Assembly (NCBI GenBank): GCA_028554795.2
Contig: JAPYKE020000263.1
Location: forward strand, 2,063,001 to 2,127,000
DNA: 64,000 nt
Source: Sinohyriopsis cumingii
Taxonomy: Eukaryota > Mollusca > Bivalvia > Unionida > Unionidae
Direction of reading: 5' to 3'
The notes beneath the pieces are model-generated. The model was not told where the DNA came from and searched no databases. It worked only from the letters and a program-made list of their open reading frames with translations. A program made the position numbers and the translations under genes. Positions 11,991 to 24,969 of the stretch are shown in pieces; the stretch's first letter is position 1, and each line of letters starts with the position of its first letter.

Positions 11991-14139
11991 TATTAAGGTG
12001 AAAAAGGAGACCTTGTGGTTGAGCTCACTGACAGTGGTGGAATCAGATACTGTCATGTGTCGGTTGCGTTTTTCAAAAACTATATCGGTATAGATAATAT
12101 TGCAATAATGCAATTCGTTCAATAAGAAATCGCTCCCGTTCCCATAATTTAGTAATTTCAAATTACTCAATATCAGGATCGATAATCAAAGAAAAAAAAA
12201 TACACTGCCGCAGCCTTAGTGAATGGTATATTCATCTTAACTTCTCTTATTGAAAATCCATTTGATAGATCTAAAAGCCACATATTAAATGTGTGCTAGT
12301 CTGGATCATATTTGTTTAACATAACTTTAAGTGATGGTGCGTAAGTTCGAATGGGAATGTTGATAAATGATAAATGGTATATTGGTTGATATCATGTACC
12401 ATTAACATCACGAATTACCAGGCGGAACGGTGAAAGTTTACAATGTTGCATTGCCAGCATCATTAGTCACTGAAGATAAAATTCAATTTAAGCACTAAAA
12501 GCTTATCCTGGCGGGTTCTTAACGGTCTTGGATGTTTATGTTTATGATGTATTTTACCCTTATGTATAAGTGAAGGATTCAGACCGTGGTGATAAGTTGT
12601 GGCATTTACGATGGGGTTCTAGACCATCTGGAATTGGATGATATAATCAATACCAAAAATTTGCTCAACTTCTCGAGGAATATCGGTTTCAGAATGATGT
12701 TACCAAACCCTGGCACAAACCGTCATATACTTCTGTTAAGGGCAAGTAGAAATTTTCATTTTGAATCACTCTGACGTGCACAACCGATTCCAGGCCAGTT
12801 AGGAATCATCGCATGTGCACGTAAAAATGCTGAATCGTACACTGTCGCATCTGGTGCAAGACTACTCCGGGATTTTTTCTACAAAGGCCAAGTGGAATTC
12901 ACCGATGTATCCACTCACTTTAGGTTCACCGTCATCTGAAAACAGAAAGGTCTCGACTGTTGTTCAACAGCTTTAACCCACTTGTTTGGGTAACATTTAT
13001 TGTGCAAAGACGACAATTGGGAAAGTTCCTGGCATAATCGGCGTGGTTTTGAATGAGAGGGGTACCTGAACACCAGAGCGCACAATCGCTAAAATTTAAG
13101 TATTCCCGAGGCATACATATATTTTAGCTGCATGAGATTGTGCCAGGCAAAAAGGGTAATTGACTTGAAGTTCGCGTGCTTACTGCGCTTTGCGTGATGA
13201 CAAGAGCGGATACGGACTGCCTGTCATGCAATTAAAATATGCAATTGAACAGTTAACACAATAACTATGACAAACCCTCATTCTTACCGATATGAAAAAA
13301 GATCAAAGTGGAACAGCAGGTTCAAAAGGAAATCACCAAGTCCACAGCACGGATCTTAACATACAAATACATATGTCTGGTCGTATATGCAATTTGCGGT
13401 CTCGTGCAGCAACAACTGCCGGTCTTGGCGTGATAGAATCATGAGGACATCCACCTGTGTTATGCGTCAATTGGTATTGTTGTCAGAAGTATATCGATCA
13501 TAATTTTGACGCAACTGCATTCCCAATCGCTTGGGGCCACACAGAGTAGTTTCAATTCGATTAGTCAATTGTACTGGGATGCAACATAGACTACAATAAT
13601 CAATGCGGCCGAGTTTGAGATTGTTCTGGAGGAATATAAAAATTAAAGACAAATCTGAGCACAAAAAATAAACCGTGGGTTGCAGATTTACAGACAATAC
13701 AAGTTGAGTAAAGAATATTTTCATGGAGTGTGTTTATCATTCATCTCTGCAGGATTATCTTTTCCACAATCACTGCATACTATAGTAGTACGAAAGGTGG
13801 CTTTGCCTTATTCGCTACCCTATTGGGACAAGATCAGCAGTACGTGACTCTCACCCCTTTGACTGGCCCACTCGCGTTATATGTGTGTTTGCACTTGAAG
13901 GTTCCTCTTCCAGTAGGACCAAAAACGTGAACTACAGACAACAGCCCACATATGGCATAACTTGTCATGATGGTTAGATGGAAGGAGTGGTGTCATGGGA
14001 CACATAAGGCAAAAACGGTAGGGCCTTACTACTACAACACTATAAATTGCTACATCGCAGACAGCGTAACAATATGGCTAACATTTTTAGAGGTACATTA
14101 AAAATCCAACACAAACATTATTTATAACACGTCGTACGA
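11991..14139. other. Unidentified 2.1-kb insert, copy 2
   Basis: Near-identical copy carried by the second 9.65-kb block. Confidence 0.7.
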
Positions 14140-14193
14140 GGCATGTTAAATTTTTATATAAATCAATATTATTCAATTCTTTATACTTTTCTT

Positions 14194-14229
14194 TTTCGTG
14201 ATATCGTTCACAATATAATTCGTAAGTAT
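14194..14229 (+). other. Degenerate cassette TTC (14219-14221), copy 2
   Basis: Copy of the cassette at 4,560, with the same lost acceptor AG and intact GTAAGT. Confidence 0.5.
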
Positions 14230-16161
14230 CATGTCTCAACCTTTTTTGTTACTTTTTTACATGTATGTTACTTTGTCTAAACAGTGATAAATTCATTTCA
14301 AAGAACAAAAAAAATTGAAAATATAATTATTATCTTATAAATTCTGAGATGAAACCGATACGCAAAGCTGCAGAAAATAAAATAAAAAATAAAGATCTAA
14401 CGTTACTGTAAATGATGCAAGCTAAAATCAAAGATATGTCAGATGACATGGAAATTAGAGCTGCCACTGATAGAAATTTCGGCATGTATTTTTTTTTCTC
14501 TGCAACAATCTTCTAAAATTTAGCTTGAGTTTTGTTTCTTCCAGAAATGTAATACTGGTTAGCTGCAGCTTATATTTTACCAATTTCCTTATATATGCAG
14601 ACAGTATGATCCGAATTATAATGTGAAATCCCATCTGCCTCAAAAAATTAGATTTTCCACCTTCGTCTTCAGATTGTGTTTGAATTTGTTTCCAAAATAT
14701 CATGTATGCAGCAGAATACGAGGGCTTTGTGGACGTGTAACAGTTCCTTGATTTTTTTAATTTCTGAGTTTAATTTTCTAATGCTGCTTGAAATGATTTC
14801 CAAAGTTAAGTGCTATTCAAAAAGAATACAAATTACGTGGCGAATAACAATCCTTTCAAGTGCACTGGATCCATCAAGGTATCTCGTGTGTCAGGGATTG
14901 ATTAATATAAATAAGTAGAGTTAGAGAATTATTTAAAAATCAATGTGCGGGCTGCAAAAGATAATTGACTTAAGCATGGTTGTCTTTTTCTAGTCTTCGT
15001 GGTATAAACCGCTTGGTTTCAATTTTCAAAGGTGGCGTATCCAGTAAGATTTCTTTCATTTCCTGGTTTTGAGATTCCAGTTGGGGTTGTGAGTAATTGC
15101 AATAAGTGTTATATCACTGAAAGTGTGGAGGAATTTCAAGGAATACATAGTGGAATGAATATCTACTTGGACATATGCATGCATACACATAAAAATGATT
15201 ATATTCTGAATAGAAATATGCATAAAATAGATAGTCTGTGGTAAGATGTTTGTTGTAAACTCTATATATAATGGAAGAGATCTAATATATAATAATATAT
15301 CGAATTTCTTTGTACTTTTTAGAACATAATTGATCAGATGAATTGAGGAAGGAAAGTTTAAAAAACAATGACTGGATAAATGTAGCATCTAATTGTGCTC
15401 TAGGTTACGTAAACGAGAATCACAGATAAGATTCAGATGACATGTACTGTATAGATGCCTTTGATAGCAGTATTTGTGTGTTTAGTTTAGTTTATTTCTA
15501 TAAGGATCTTAGAATTTAAAAAAAAAATTATTTTATCATCCAGCAATATAATGATGTTATAGTTCACTGTGTCAATTTCGTGTTACATCCAGTAAACTCT
15601 ATCCAAATCATTCAACAGAATCTCATCTGCATCCAAAAATGTAATTTCATTTCCTTATTGTTCAGATATTTTGAGTGTTTTCCCAAACATATTAAGTGGG
15701 CAGCAAAATGCCACGAGTTTGTCGAAATGTAATGATTCGTTGAATAATTTTAATTTCTGAGTTTATCGAATTTTGCTTCCGATCATTTCCACTTCTAAAT
15801 GAAAGCCTGAAACTATATGGAAACTTTATGAACATAGATCGATTCATTTGCAAAAGTTAATTTCATTTCCCTCGTATACTAATAGAGAATGACAAATTAA
15901 GACCAAGACATATCCACTTGAATACTTGCATGCATGCATAGACATAAACATGCATATATCATTATTGAATATAGGAATGTCATAGTCTATGGAAACAAGT
16001 TTGTTAGATGTTAAATAGAATTGTTTTGTATTGATATAGATGATACAGTCAACCGGTAAATTTGATATAATTTCTCTGTTACAACAAGTTATACTAGTCT
16101 GTTCCTTTTAATGTTGATATGAATCAGTATCATATTATTGAATTCTTGTTGTTTTCTTCTT

Positions 16162-16197
16162 TTTCGTGATATCCTTCACAAAACAGCTGGTGAGTAT
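16162..16197 (+). other. Triplet cassette CTG (16187-16189), copy 2
   Basis: Copy of the cassette at 6,530: CACAAAACAG, CTG, GTGAGT. Confidence 0.58.
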
Positions 16198-16997
16198 TAT
16201 ATCTCTACATTTTTTATATTACTTTGTCTAAGCAGTCATACAGTCAATTTAGACAGAGAGAACGAAGAAGGAGAAATATAATATTTTTTTTTTCTTTCTT
16301 TCTAATAGCTTTGTGTTTTGTGCAAAATAATCCCCGAAATGAAGCTGAGAATATAATGCTGCAGAAACCGGCAGTGCAATCCCATTTGGTCGCAAAAAAT
16401 GTCATTTTGTAACTTCTTATTCACATGTTGTTTGAGTTTATTTCCAACATATCATGTGTGCAGCTGAATGTGAGAGCAGACTTTGTGTACATGTAATGAT
16501 TCATTGAAGAATGTTCAGTTCTGAGTTTTTTTCTAATGATGCATGAAATTATTTCTAAAACTGAGTGATGTCTAGCATAATTGAAAACCTTATTGACATA
16601 TACTGATCATTTATAAAAAATATTTTTCAGTTTCTTCTTATAATTCTGGTGAATGGCAAAATCAGGAGAATAATTGCTAATATAATTATTTATATGGATA
16701 CCTGACTGACTGCATACAAATAAGTGCGCGTAAATCATTCTTTCATGCATGCATATCTCGCTACGTCCAAGGTGATGGTAAAACGATTGTTGTAGTACAA
16801 GACATATAATGAAAGTTTTAGGCATATATAGCTCGTTGATTGCTAAATGTTCAGTTGAAAATATGTTATATTATTAAAGAGGATGCAGTTGGCAAGTAAA
16901 TTGGATATACTTGTTTCTTTAAAGCACGTAATACTGACATGTTTCTGTTTATGTTGATATTATTCAGTGACATGTTATCGAGTTATTGTGATCTTAT

Positions 16998-17033
16998 TTT
17001 TATGATATCCTTCACAAACCAGCTCGTGCTTAT
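16998..17033 (+). other. Triplet cassette CTC (17023-17025), copy 2
   Basis: Copy of the cassette at 7,364, with a slightly different acceptor (CACAAACCAG) and the same weak GTGCTT donor. Confidence 0.45.
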
Positions 17034-18538
17034 TGCATCTTTACATTTTCTGCTGCTTTGTCTAAACCTTCATAGTGTCTTTTTAGACACAGAACAGAAA
17101 GGTATTTAGTGTTCCTGTAAACAATGAGTAGTATCAAAATAACCCCTAAGATGCAACTTCGGAGAGAAAGCTGCAGAAACAGAAGCAGAAAAATAACATA
17201 GCTCACAGTTCTATAGATAACATAAGCTAAAATCATAGGTAAGGGTCACAGGACACAGAAGATACCTGGAGAGCAATGTTGATGTGTTTATTTTCTATTC
17301 TTTTCCTTTACAATCTTTAAAACTTTAGAGTGATTTCAGTTATCATCCAGGAAGGTGATGTTCGTATCCGTCACTATATTTTTGTCAATATGTTATTATA
17401 TCCAATAAATTCGATCCGAATCAGGAAGCGGAATGCCATCTGCCTCCAGAAATGCTTCTTTTATCTTCTTGTTCAGATTCCGTCAGCGTATTTCCAAAAT
17501 CTCGTATTTGCATCAACATGCAAGGGCTTTGTTCACATGTAAAAGTTCGTTGAAGAATTATAATTTCTGTGTTTATGTATCTAATTTTGCTTGAAATTGT
17601 TTGCAAATTGAGTGCCAACAAACACTTTATGAAATCCCTTTGGATTCATATCGTTTGGTTCCTAAAAGATAATTTGCAATTTCCTATTATCTTCATTGAT
17701 ATTGAACAAATAAGAGGATTACATGCTAAAATACATATTTACATATATCACATCTAAATGATAGATGCCTTTGATAGCATTATTGACGTGTTCATTTTAT
17801 TTGTTGATCTGTAACAATCATTCAGTCTTTAGGTTTTCGCTCATCATTTAAAAATGCAATCGTGGTATCTCTCACTATAGGTGTTATCAGTATTATATTA
17901 TCTCATGTAAGCATGATCCGAATTAGCCTCGGAACATGTTAATGTTTGTCTTCTTGTTATGATATTGTTTGAGCTTCTTTCCAAAATAGCATGTATGAAG
18001 CAGAGTGCGATGGGTTTATGGACATGTTACTCTTCTTTGAATAAGTTTATATTCTGAATACATTTATATAATTTTGCTTTAAATCATTTCCAACATTGAG
18101 TACAATCCAGAACTATATGAAACCTTGTGAATATATAACGATTCATCAGTAACATATAACTTGCATTATCCTAGTATGTTGGTTGAGAATGAAAACGTAA
18201 GAGGAATAAATACTAAAATACGTATCTTCATGGATCCAAGCATTACTGCATGCATACAGATACACCTCCATGCATTATTCATTGATGCACACCAAAAAGC
18301 CATCGGAACGTAATGGTCTATGGTAACAAGTTTGTTATAATAAAAGATATGTAATAAAATCGATTTAGGGATATATAGCTTTCTGATTGTCAATTTGACG
18401 TCAGTTGTGTTGCTGTAGAGAATACACTTAAGCAGTAACGTTGATATAATTTCTCCATTACAACATGTTATATTAGTATGTTCTTATTCATATTGATATT
18501 AAACGGTATATTATTTTTAAATTATCGTTCTCTTTCCA

Positions 18539-18574
18539 TTGTCTGATATCCTTTGCAAAACAGGTGGTAAGTAT
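18539..18574 (+). other. Triplet cassette GTG (18564-18566), copy 2
   Basis: Copy of the cassette at 8,914: AG, GTG, GTAAGT. Confidence 0.6.
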
Positions 18575-19592
18575 TATATCTCGACATTTTCTTTTACTTA
18601 GTCCACATAGTTGTTCAGTCATTGCAGAGAGAGATGATAAAACTGAATATATAATTATGATTTCAGATATAATTGTGTTTTGTCTGAAATAAACTCCGAG
18701 ATGAAATTGAGAATGGAGAGGTACGGAGATTGTGAAGGAAGAAATGAAAGATCTCAATATGTTGTAACTGGAGTGAAATTAAATCATAGATAAGAGTCAG
18801 ATGGCGAGGAAATTATAATGGAATTTGATGAGAAAATTTGTTTATTCTAATTTCAGTAAAACTCGTGCAATTATTAGCTTGTGTTTCGTTATAATCGACC
18901 AATGTAATGTTGATATCTTTCTCTCTACGTTTTGTCGATTTCCGGTTATATCCAGGAATCAATATCTCATGTGCCTTCAACAAATTTGATTTTTCATCTT
19001 GTTGTTTATATTTTCATTGAAATGATTTGCCGAATATCATGTATGCATCATAATGTGAGGGCTTTCTAGATATGTAACAATTCGTTGAATAAATTTAATT
19101 AATTTATTTAATTGAGTTTATTTATCTAATTCTGCATCAAAACTTTTTCCAGAATTTTGTGCTACCCAGCCCCATATTAAAACCTTGTAGATATATATCG
19201 ATTTATATGTAAAAGATGATTTGCAATTTTTGGCATACTCGTTGCAATGAGAAAATAAGAGAAATGCACTCTGAAATATATTTCTTCATCGATACATGAA
19301 TGATTGCATAACTATAAATATGGATATATCATTCACTGATACATGCATAGAAATATCGGACAGTCGTAGTCTGTTGTAACAAGATTGTTATAATTCAAGA
19401 TATGCAATCAAAGATTGAGGCATATATATCTTGTTGATTATTAAGAAGAAACCTAGTTGCATGATTAAAGAGGATTCAGTGAACCTGCAAATTTGATATA
19501 ATTTCTCATTTACAACAAGTTATACTAGGATGTTCCTTTTTATATTGATATTTATCAGTGTCATATTATTGAGCTCTTGTTATATCTGTTCC

Positions 19593-19628
19593 TTCTATGA
19601 TATCCTTCACAAAACAGCTCGTTAGTAT
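19593..19628 (+). other. Triplet cassette CTC (19618-19620), copy 3
   Basis: Third copy of the cassette at 310: AG, CTC, GTTAGT. The cassette is unchanged although this copy is more diverged around it. Confidence 0.5.
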
Positions 19629-20300
19629 TATATCTCTAAATAGTGATTGAATCATCTTGGAGACAGAATAAAAAGGCATAAAATAAAATTATTTTCTCTA
19701 AATAGCCTTTTGGTTTGTTCAAAAGAATCATCGATGATGAAATTAGGAAAGGAAAATTTGAAAGAATAAATAGAGGTTCTAACTATACACTAAATGACAT
19801 AAGCTAAAACTATAGGCTGGAGTCAGGCTACATAGAATGGTGCCCTTGATAGCAAAGTTTGAATGTTTGTTATATTTATATTTTCCGTAACAAACTTAGA
19901 ATTCGTAGCTTCTTTTTCGTTATCATCCATCAATTTAATGTTCGAATCCTTCGCACTATTTTGTTGTCAATTTCCTATTATATCCAGTAAGCATTACCAA
20001 AATCAGGATGTTGAATCCCATCTGCCTCGAAAATGTGATATTTATTTTCTTGTTCAGGTTTCGTTTGAGATAATTTCCAAATAATATAATGAATGCAGAA
20101 GAATGTGATTGTTTTGTGGAAATGCAAATATTAGCTGAATAATTTAGATTTATGAGTTTATTTATCTAGCATGGTTTGCAGTTATTTTGCACTACTGAGC
20201 GCAATTCAGCAATATATGAATACTATGTGAAGATAGGTTGAGTCATTTACAAAAGATACTTAGTTTTTCCTAATATACTAATTGAGAATGACAAACTAAG

Positions 20301-20553
20301 TTGTTGTTGTTGTTTTGGGGCTTAACGCCATTTTTCAGCACACGATAGGCTATACATGGCGGCCAGTATTAATGGTGGAGGAAGAACCCGGGAAAACCCC
20401 GGAAAGAACCACCGACCCACGCAAAGCTACTGGCAAGCTTTCTCAAATACCCACATTGTCTGAATCCTAGACTCGAACCGCCGCAGACAGAGGTGAGATG
20501 GCAGTGATCCGTAATGGAGAGCGCTTTAGACCACTCGGCCACTCGGGGCCCCG
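20301..20553 (-). mobile_element. tRNA-derived SINE, minus strand, copy 3
   Basis: Counterpart of 993-1245 in the truncated third block, with a few extra substitutions. Confidence 0.88.
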
Positions 20554-20737
20554 ACAAAGTAAGTAGACTACAAGCTAAAATACATATGTACATGGGTACA
20601 TGAATGATTTTATACCCATAAAATTGCAGGAAACATGTACTGATACATGCATAAAAATCGGATAACGTCCAAGTGTATGGTTACACGTTTGTTGCTATAC
20701 AACATATCTATTGAAACCTATTCAGGCATATAAATAT

Positions 20738-20983
20738 GGGGCCCCGAGTGGTCTAAAGCGCTCTCCGTTACGGATTACTGCCATCGCACCTCTGTCTGCA
20801 TTAGTTCGAGTCTCGGATTCGGCCAATGTGGATATGTGAGAAAGCTTGCCAGCAGCTTCCCGTGGGTCGGTGGTTCTTTCTGGGGTTTTCCCAGATTCTT
20901 CCTCCACCATTAATACTGGCCGCCATGTGTAGCCTATCTTGTGCTGAAACATGGCGTTAAAACCTACCAAAATAACAACAACT
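20738..20983 (+). mobile_element. tRNA-derived SINE, plus strand, copy 3
   Basis: Counterpart of 1430-1674. It retains the GGCCGCCATG form of the tail region, whereas copies 1 and 2 read GGCGCCATG, so those two share a derived one-base loss. Confidence 0.88.
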
Positions 20984-21156
20984 GCATATAAATCTTCCTG
21001 ATTCTTGAGAAGAAATATTTTTGTATTATTATGGAGGATACACGTAACGAATATTTTTGACCAAGTTTTCTCTTACAACACTTTATACCTGTATGTTCAA
21101 GTTTATATTGAGGGTAATCAGTATCATATTACTGAGTTCTTGTCATCTTACTTCTT

Positions 21157-21192
21157 GTTCAAGATATACTTCCCAAAGCAGAAGGTAAGCAT
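21157..21192 (+). other. Triplet cassette AAG (21182-21184), copy 3
   Basis: Third copy of the cassette at 1,873: AG, AAG, GTAAGC. Confidence 0.55.
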
Positions 21193-21640
21193 TATATTTC
21201 GACATTTTCTGTAACTTTGTCTGAACAGTTATACCGAAATCTCATAGACAGAATAAAAAGCAGCTAATGAAATTATTTTCTCTATTGTCATTGTGTTTTG
21301 TGTAAAAGAATCCCTTGCATGAAACTGAGGATGGAGTGCTTGATAAACATGTAATGAAGAAATAACATATCTACATTTACTGTGGATGAGATAAGCTAAA
21401 ATGATAGATAAGAATCAGATGACATGGAAATTATGGATGGCTTTTATAGCAATATTGGTACATTTTGTATATTGTCTTTTCTCTTACAATCCTTTAAACT
21501 TTAATTTGTTTTTAATATCATCCATTAACGTAACGTTTTAATCCTTTATTATATTCTTGTCAGTTTCCTGTTATATCCAGTAAGCATGATCCCATTCATG
21601 CAGTGGAATCCCATCATTTGTAATCTTCTTGTTCAAATTG

Positions 21641-22995
21641 TATTAAGGTGAAAAAGGAGACCTTGTGGTTGAGCTCACTGACAGTGGTGGAATCAGATAC
21701 TGTCATGTGTCGGTTGCGTTTTTCAAAAACTATATCGGTATAGATAATATTGCAATAATGCAATTCGTTCAATAAGAAATCGCTCCCGTTCCCATAATTT
21801 AGTAATTTCAAATTGCTCAATAGCAGGATCGATAATCAAAGAAAAAAAAAATACACTGCCGCAGCCTTAGTGAATGGTATATTCATCTTAACTTCTCTTA
21901 TTGAAAATCCATTTGATAGATCTAAAAGCCGCATATTAAATGCGTGCTAGTCTGGATCATATTTGTTTAACATAACTTTAAGTGATGGTGGGTAAGTTCG
22001 AATGGGAATGTTGATAAATGATAAACGGTATATTGGTTGATATCATGTACCATTAACATCACGAATTACCAGGCAGAACGGTGAAAGTTTACAATGTTGC
22101 ATTGCCAGCATCATTAGTCACTGAAGATAAAATTCAGTTTGAAGCACTAAAACCTTATCCTGGCGGGTTTTTAACGGTCTTGGATGTTTATGTTTATGAT
22201 GTATTTTACCTTTATGTATAAGTGAAGGATTCAGACCGTGGTGATAAGTTGTGGCATTTACGACGGGGATCTAGACCATCTGGAATCGGATGATATAATC
22301 GATACCAAAAATTTGCTCAACTTCTCGAGGAATATCGGTTTCAGAATGATGTTACCAAATCCTGGCACAAACCGTCATATACTTCTGTTAAGGGCAAGTT
22401 TAAATTTTCATTTTGAATCACTCTGACGTGCCACAACTGATTCCAGGCGAGTTAGGAATCATCGCACGTGCACGTAAAAATGCTGAATCGTACACTGTCG
22501 CATCTGGTGCAAGACTACTCCGGGATTTTTTATACAAAGGCCAAGTGGAATTCACCGATGTATCAACTCACTTTTTGTTCACCGTCATCTGAAAACAGAA
22601 AGATCTCGACTGTTGTTCAACAGCTTTAACCCACTTGTTTGGGTAACATTTATTGTGCAAAGACGACAATTGGGAAAGTTCCTGGCACGATCGGCGTGGT
22701 TTTAAATGAGAGGGGTACCTGAACACCAGAGCGCACAATCGCTAAAATTTAAGTATTCCCGAGGCATACATATATTTTAGCTGCATGAGATTGTGCCAGG
22801 CAAAAAGGGTAATTGACCTGAAGTTCGCGAGCTTACTGCGCTTTGCGTGATGACAAGAGCAGATACAGACTGCCTGCCATGCAATTAAAATATGCAATTG
22901 AACAATTAACACAATAACTATGACAAACCCTCATTCTTACTGATATGAAAAAAGATCAAAGCGGAACAGCAGGTTCAAAAGGAAATCACCAAGTC
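21641..22995. other. Unidentified insert, copy 3, truncated
   Basis: First 1.35 kb of the same insert. The right part is cut off at the junction with the duplicated SINE half. Confidence 0.7.
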
Positions 22996-23098
22996 TGGGG
23001 TTTTCCCAGATTCTTCCTCCACCATTAATACTGGCCGCCATGTATAGCCTATGTTGTGCTGAAACATGGCGTTAAAGCCTACCAAAATAACAACAACT
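22995..23098 (+). mobile_element. SINE 3' half at a rearrangement junction
   Basis: Only the second half of the SINE is present, starting at TGGGGTTTTCCC directly after unique insert sequence. There is no target duplication at its left edge, so it was placed by recombination, not by retrotransposition. Confidence 0.85.
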
Positions 23099-23271
23099 GC
23101 ATATAAATCTTCCTGATTTTTAAGAAGAAATATTTCTGTATTATTATAGAGGATACACGTAACGAATATTTTTGACCAAATTTTCTCTTACAACACTTTA
23201 TACTTGTATGTTCAAGTTTATATTGAGGGTAATCAGTATCATATTATTGAGTTCTTGTCATCTTACTTCTT

Positions 23272-23307
23272 GTTCAAGATATACTTCCCAAAGCAGAAGG
23301 TAAGCAT
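23272..23307 (+). other. Triplet cassette AAG (23297-23299), re-duplicated
   Basis: Fourth copy of the AAG cassette, created by the rearrangement at about 22,995: AAAGCAG, AAG, GTAAGC. Confidence 0.55.
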
Positions 23308-24678
23308 TATATCTCGACATTTTCTGTAACTTTGAACAGTTATACTGAAATCTCATAGACAGAATAAAGGCAGCTAATGAAATTATTTTCTCGATTGTCA
23401 TTGTGTTTTGTGTAAAAGAATCCCTTGCATGAAACTGAGGATGGAGTGCTTGATAACCATGTAATGAAGAAATAACAGATCTACATTTGCTGTGGATGAG
23501 ATAAGCTAAAATGATAGATAAGAATCAGATGACATGGAAATTATGGATGGCTTTTATAGCAATATTGGTATGTTTTGTATATTGTCTTTTCTCTTACAAT
23601 TCTTTAATCTTTAATTTGTTTTTAATATCATCCATTAACGTAAAGTTTTTATCCTTTATTATATTCTTGTCAGTTTCCTGTTATGTCCAAAAAGCATGAT
23701 CCGAATCATGCAGTGGAATCCCATCATTTGTAATCTACTTGTTCAAATTTTGTTTATTTCCAAAATATCATGTATGCAGCAGAACAGGAGGGCTTTCATG
23801 ACATGTAACGATCATTTGAGTAATTGCCTTTTCTTAGTTTACAGTTTTGATTTTTCCTGATTTCATTTCCAAAATTAATTGTTATCCAGCAACATATGAA
23901 AAGCTTGTTGAAATATATTAATTCAGTTGAAAGATATCACTTGTATGTCATGTTAAACTCATTGCGATTATGAAAATAACAGGAATATGTTCTATTGCGA
24001 GTTTATGCCCTCAAAATAAATAATATGAGAGTGGACAGCAACAAGCTTTGTAATATTCAACAAATACTTTATTTCCCAAGAATACAAAGTGAAAATGAAA
24101 AATGAAAAACAGAGAACCTAGAGTATTGCAATCCAGTAAGCAAGATTCAAATCTGACAGTGGAATCATATCTGCTTCGGACGATTTATTTTGTTTTGTCT
24201 TGTTGGTAAGATTTTGTTTGAGTTAATTTGCAAAATATCGTGTATGTGGCAGAATTAGAGGGCTTTATGGACATGGAAATGTTCACTGAATACTTATAAA
24301 TTCTGAGTATATATTTATAACGTTCGCTTCAAGTCGTTTCTAAAATTACTTGCTATCAATCAATATATTAAAACTGAATATATAACGATTTTGTTGCAAA
24401 TGATAACGTGTATTTTTCTAGTAAACTGAAGAAAAATGGCATACTAATAGAAATAAATTATACAATACATATCTACATGGATAACTGCATGCATACTCAT
24501 ACAGATATATTAGTCCTTCATAAATACATGCATAAAAGTATTAGCATTTCCTTGCCGATAATAGCAAGTTTGATATAATAGAAGTTATCTAATTAAATAA
24601 TAAATTTGATACAACATGTTATACAATTATGTTAATATTTGTATCGATATTAATCAGTGTCAATTTATTGAGTTCTTA

Positions 24679-24714
24679 TTTTTTTATATGGCTCTCAAAT
24701 CGGATCGTAATGTC
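24679..24714 (+). other. Degenerate cassette ATC (24704-24706)
   Basis: The aligned acceptor reads GG instead of AG and the donor is GTAATG. The unit is otherwise recognisable, with TGCATG at 24,486-24,491. Likely a decayed site. Confidence 0.4.
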
Positions 24715-24969
24715 TTAACCGTTTTTGTAACTTTGTCTGAACCATCATATAGTTATCGCAGAGACAGAACATACTCGCAGAAAATACATACGTTTTCTAA
24801 TAAGCTTGTGTTTTTCTGTAAAATAATCCCAGACATGATATAAGGAAGAAAAGCTACAGAAATTTTGAAAGAAGAAATAAAAAATTTAACTATGCTGTAT
24901 ATGTCAATTAGAATGATAGATATGAGTCAGATGACATTGAAGTTAGACATGTCTTTGATCACAATATTG

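Larger units (their letters stand above)
9660..19308 (+). repeat. 9.65-kb higher-order repeat, copy 2
   Basis: This is a direct tandem copy of 1-9,659, about ten bases shorter because of small indels near 15,500-17,110. All six triplets are identical to those of copy 1, which indicates a recent duplication rather than independent units. Confidence 0.95.
19309..22995 (+). repeat. 9.65-kb higher-order repeat, copy 3, truncated
   Basis: Begins like copies 1 and 2 but shows visibly more single-base differences, so it split earlier. It stops abruptly inside the 2.1-kb insert at about 22,995, where the sequence jumps back to the 3' half of the SINE. Confidence 0.92.
22995..23750 (+). repeat. Re-duplicated segment restarting inside the SINE
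   Basis: Matches 20,878-21,640 closely (SINE 3' half, AAG cassette, following unit). At about 23,750, where copies 1-3 enter the 2.1-kb insert, this copy instead continues with normal unit sequence. It therefore preserves the state before the insert arrived. Confidence 0.88.
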
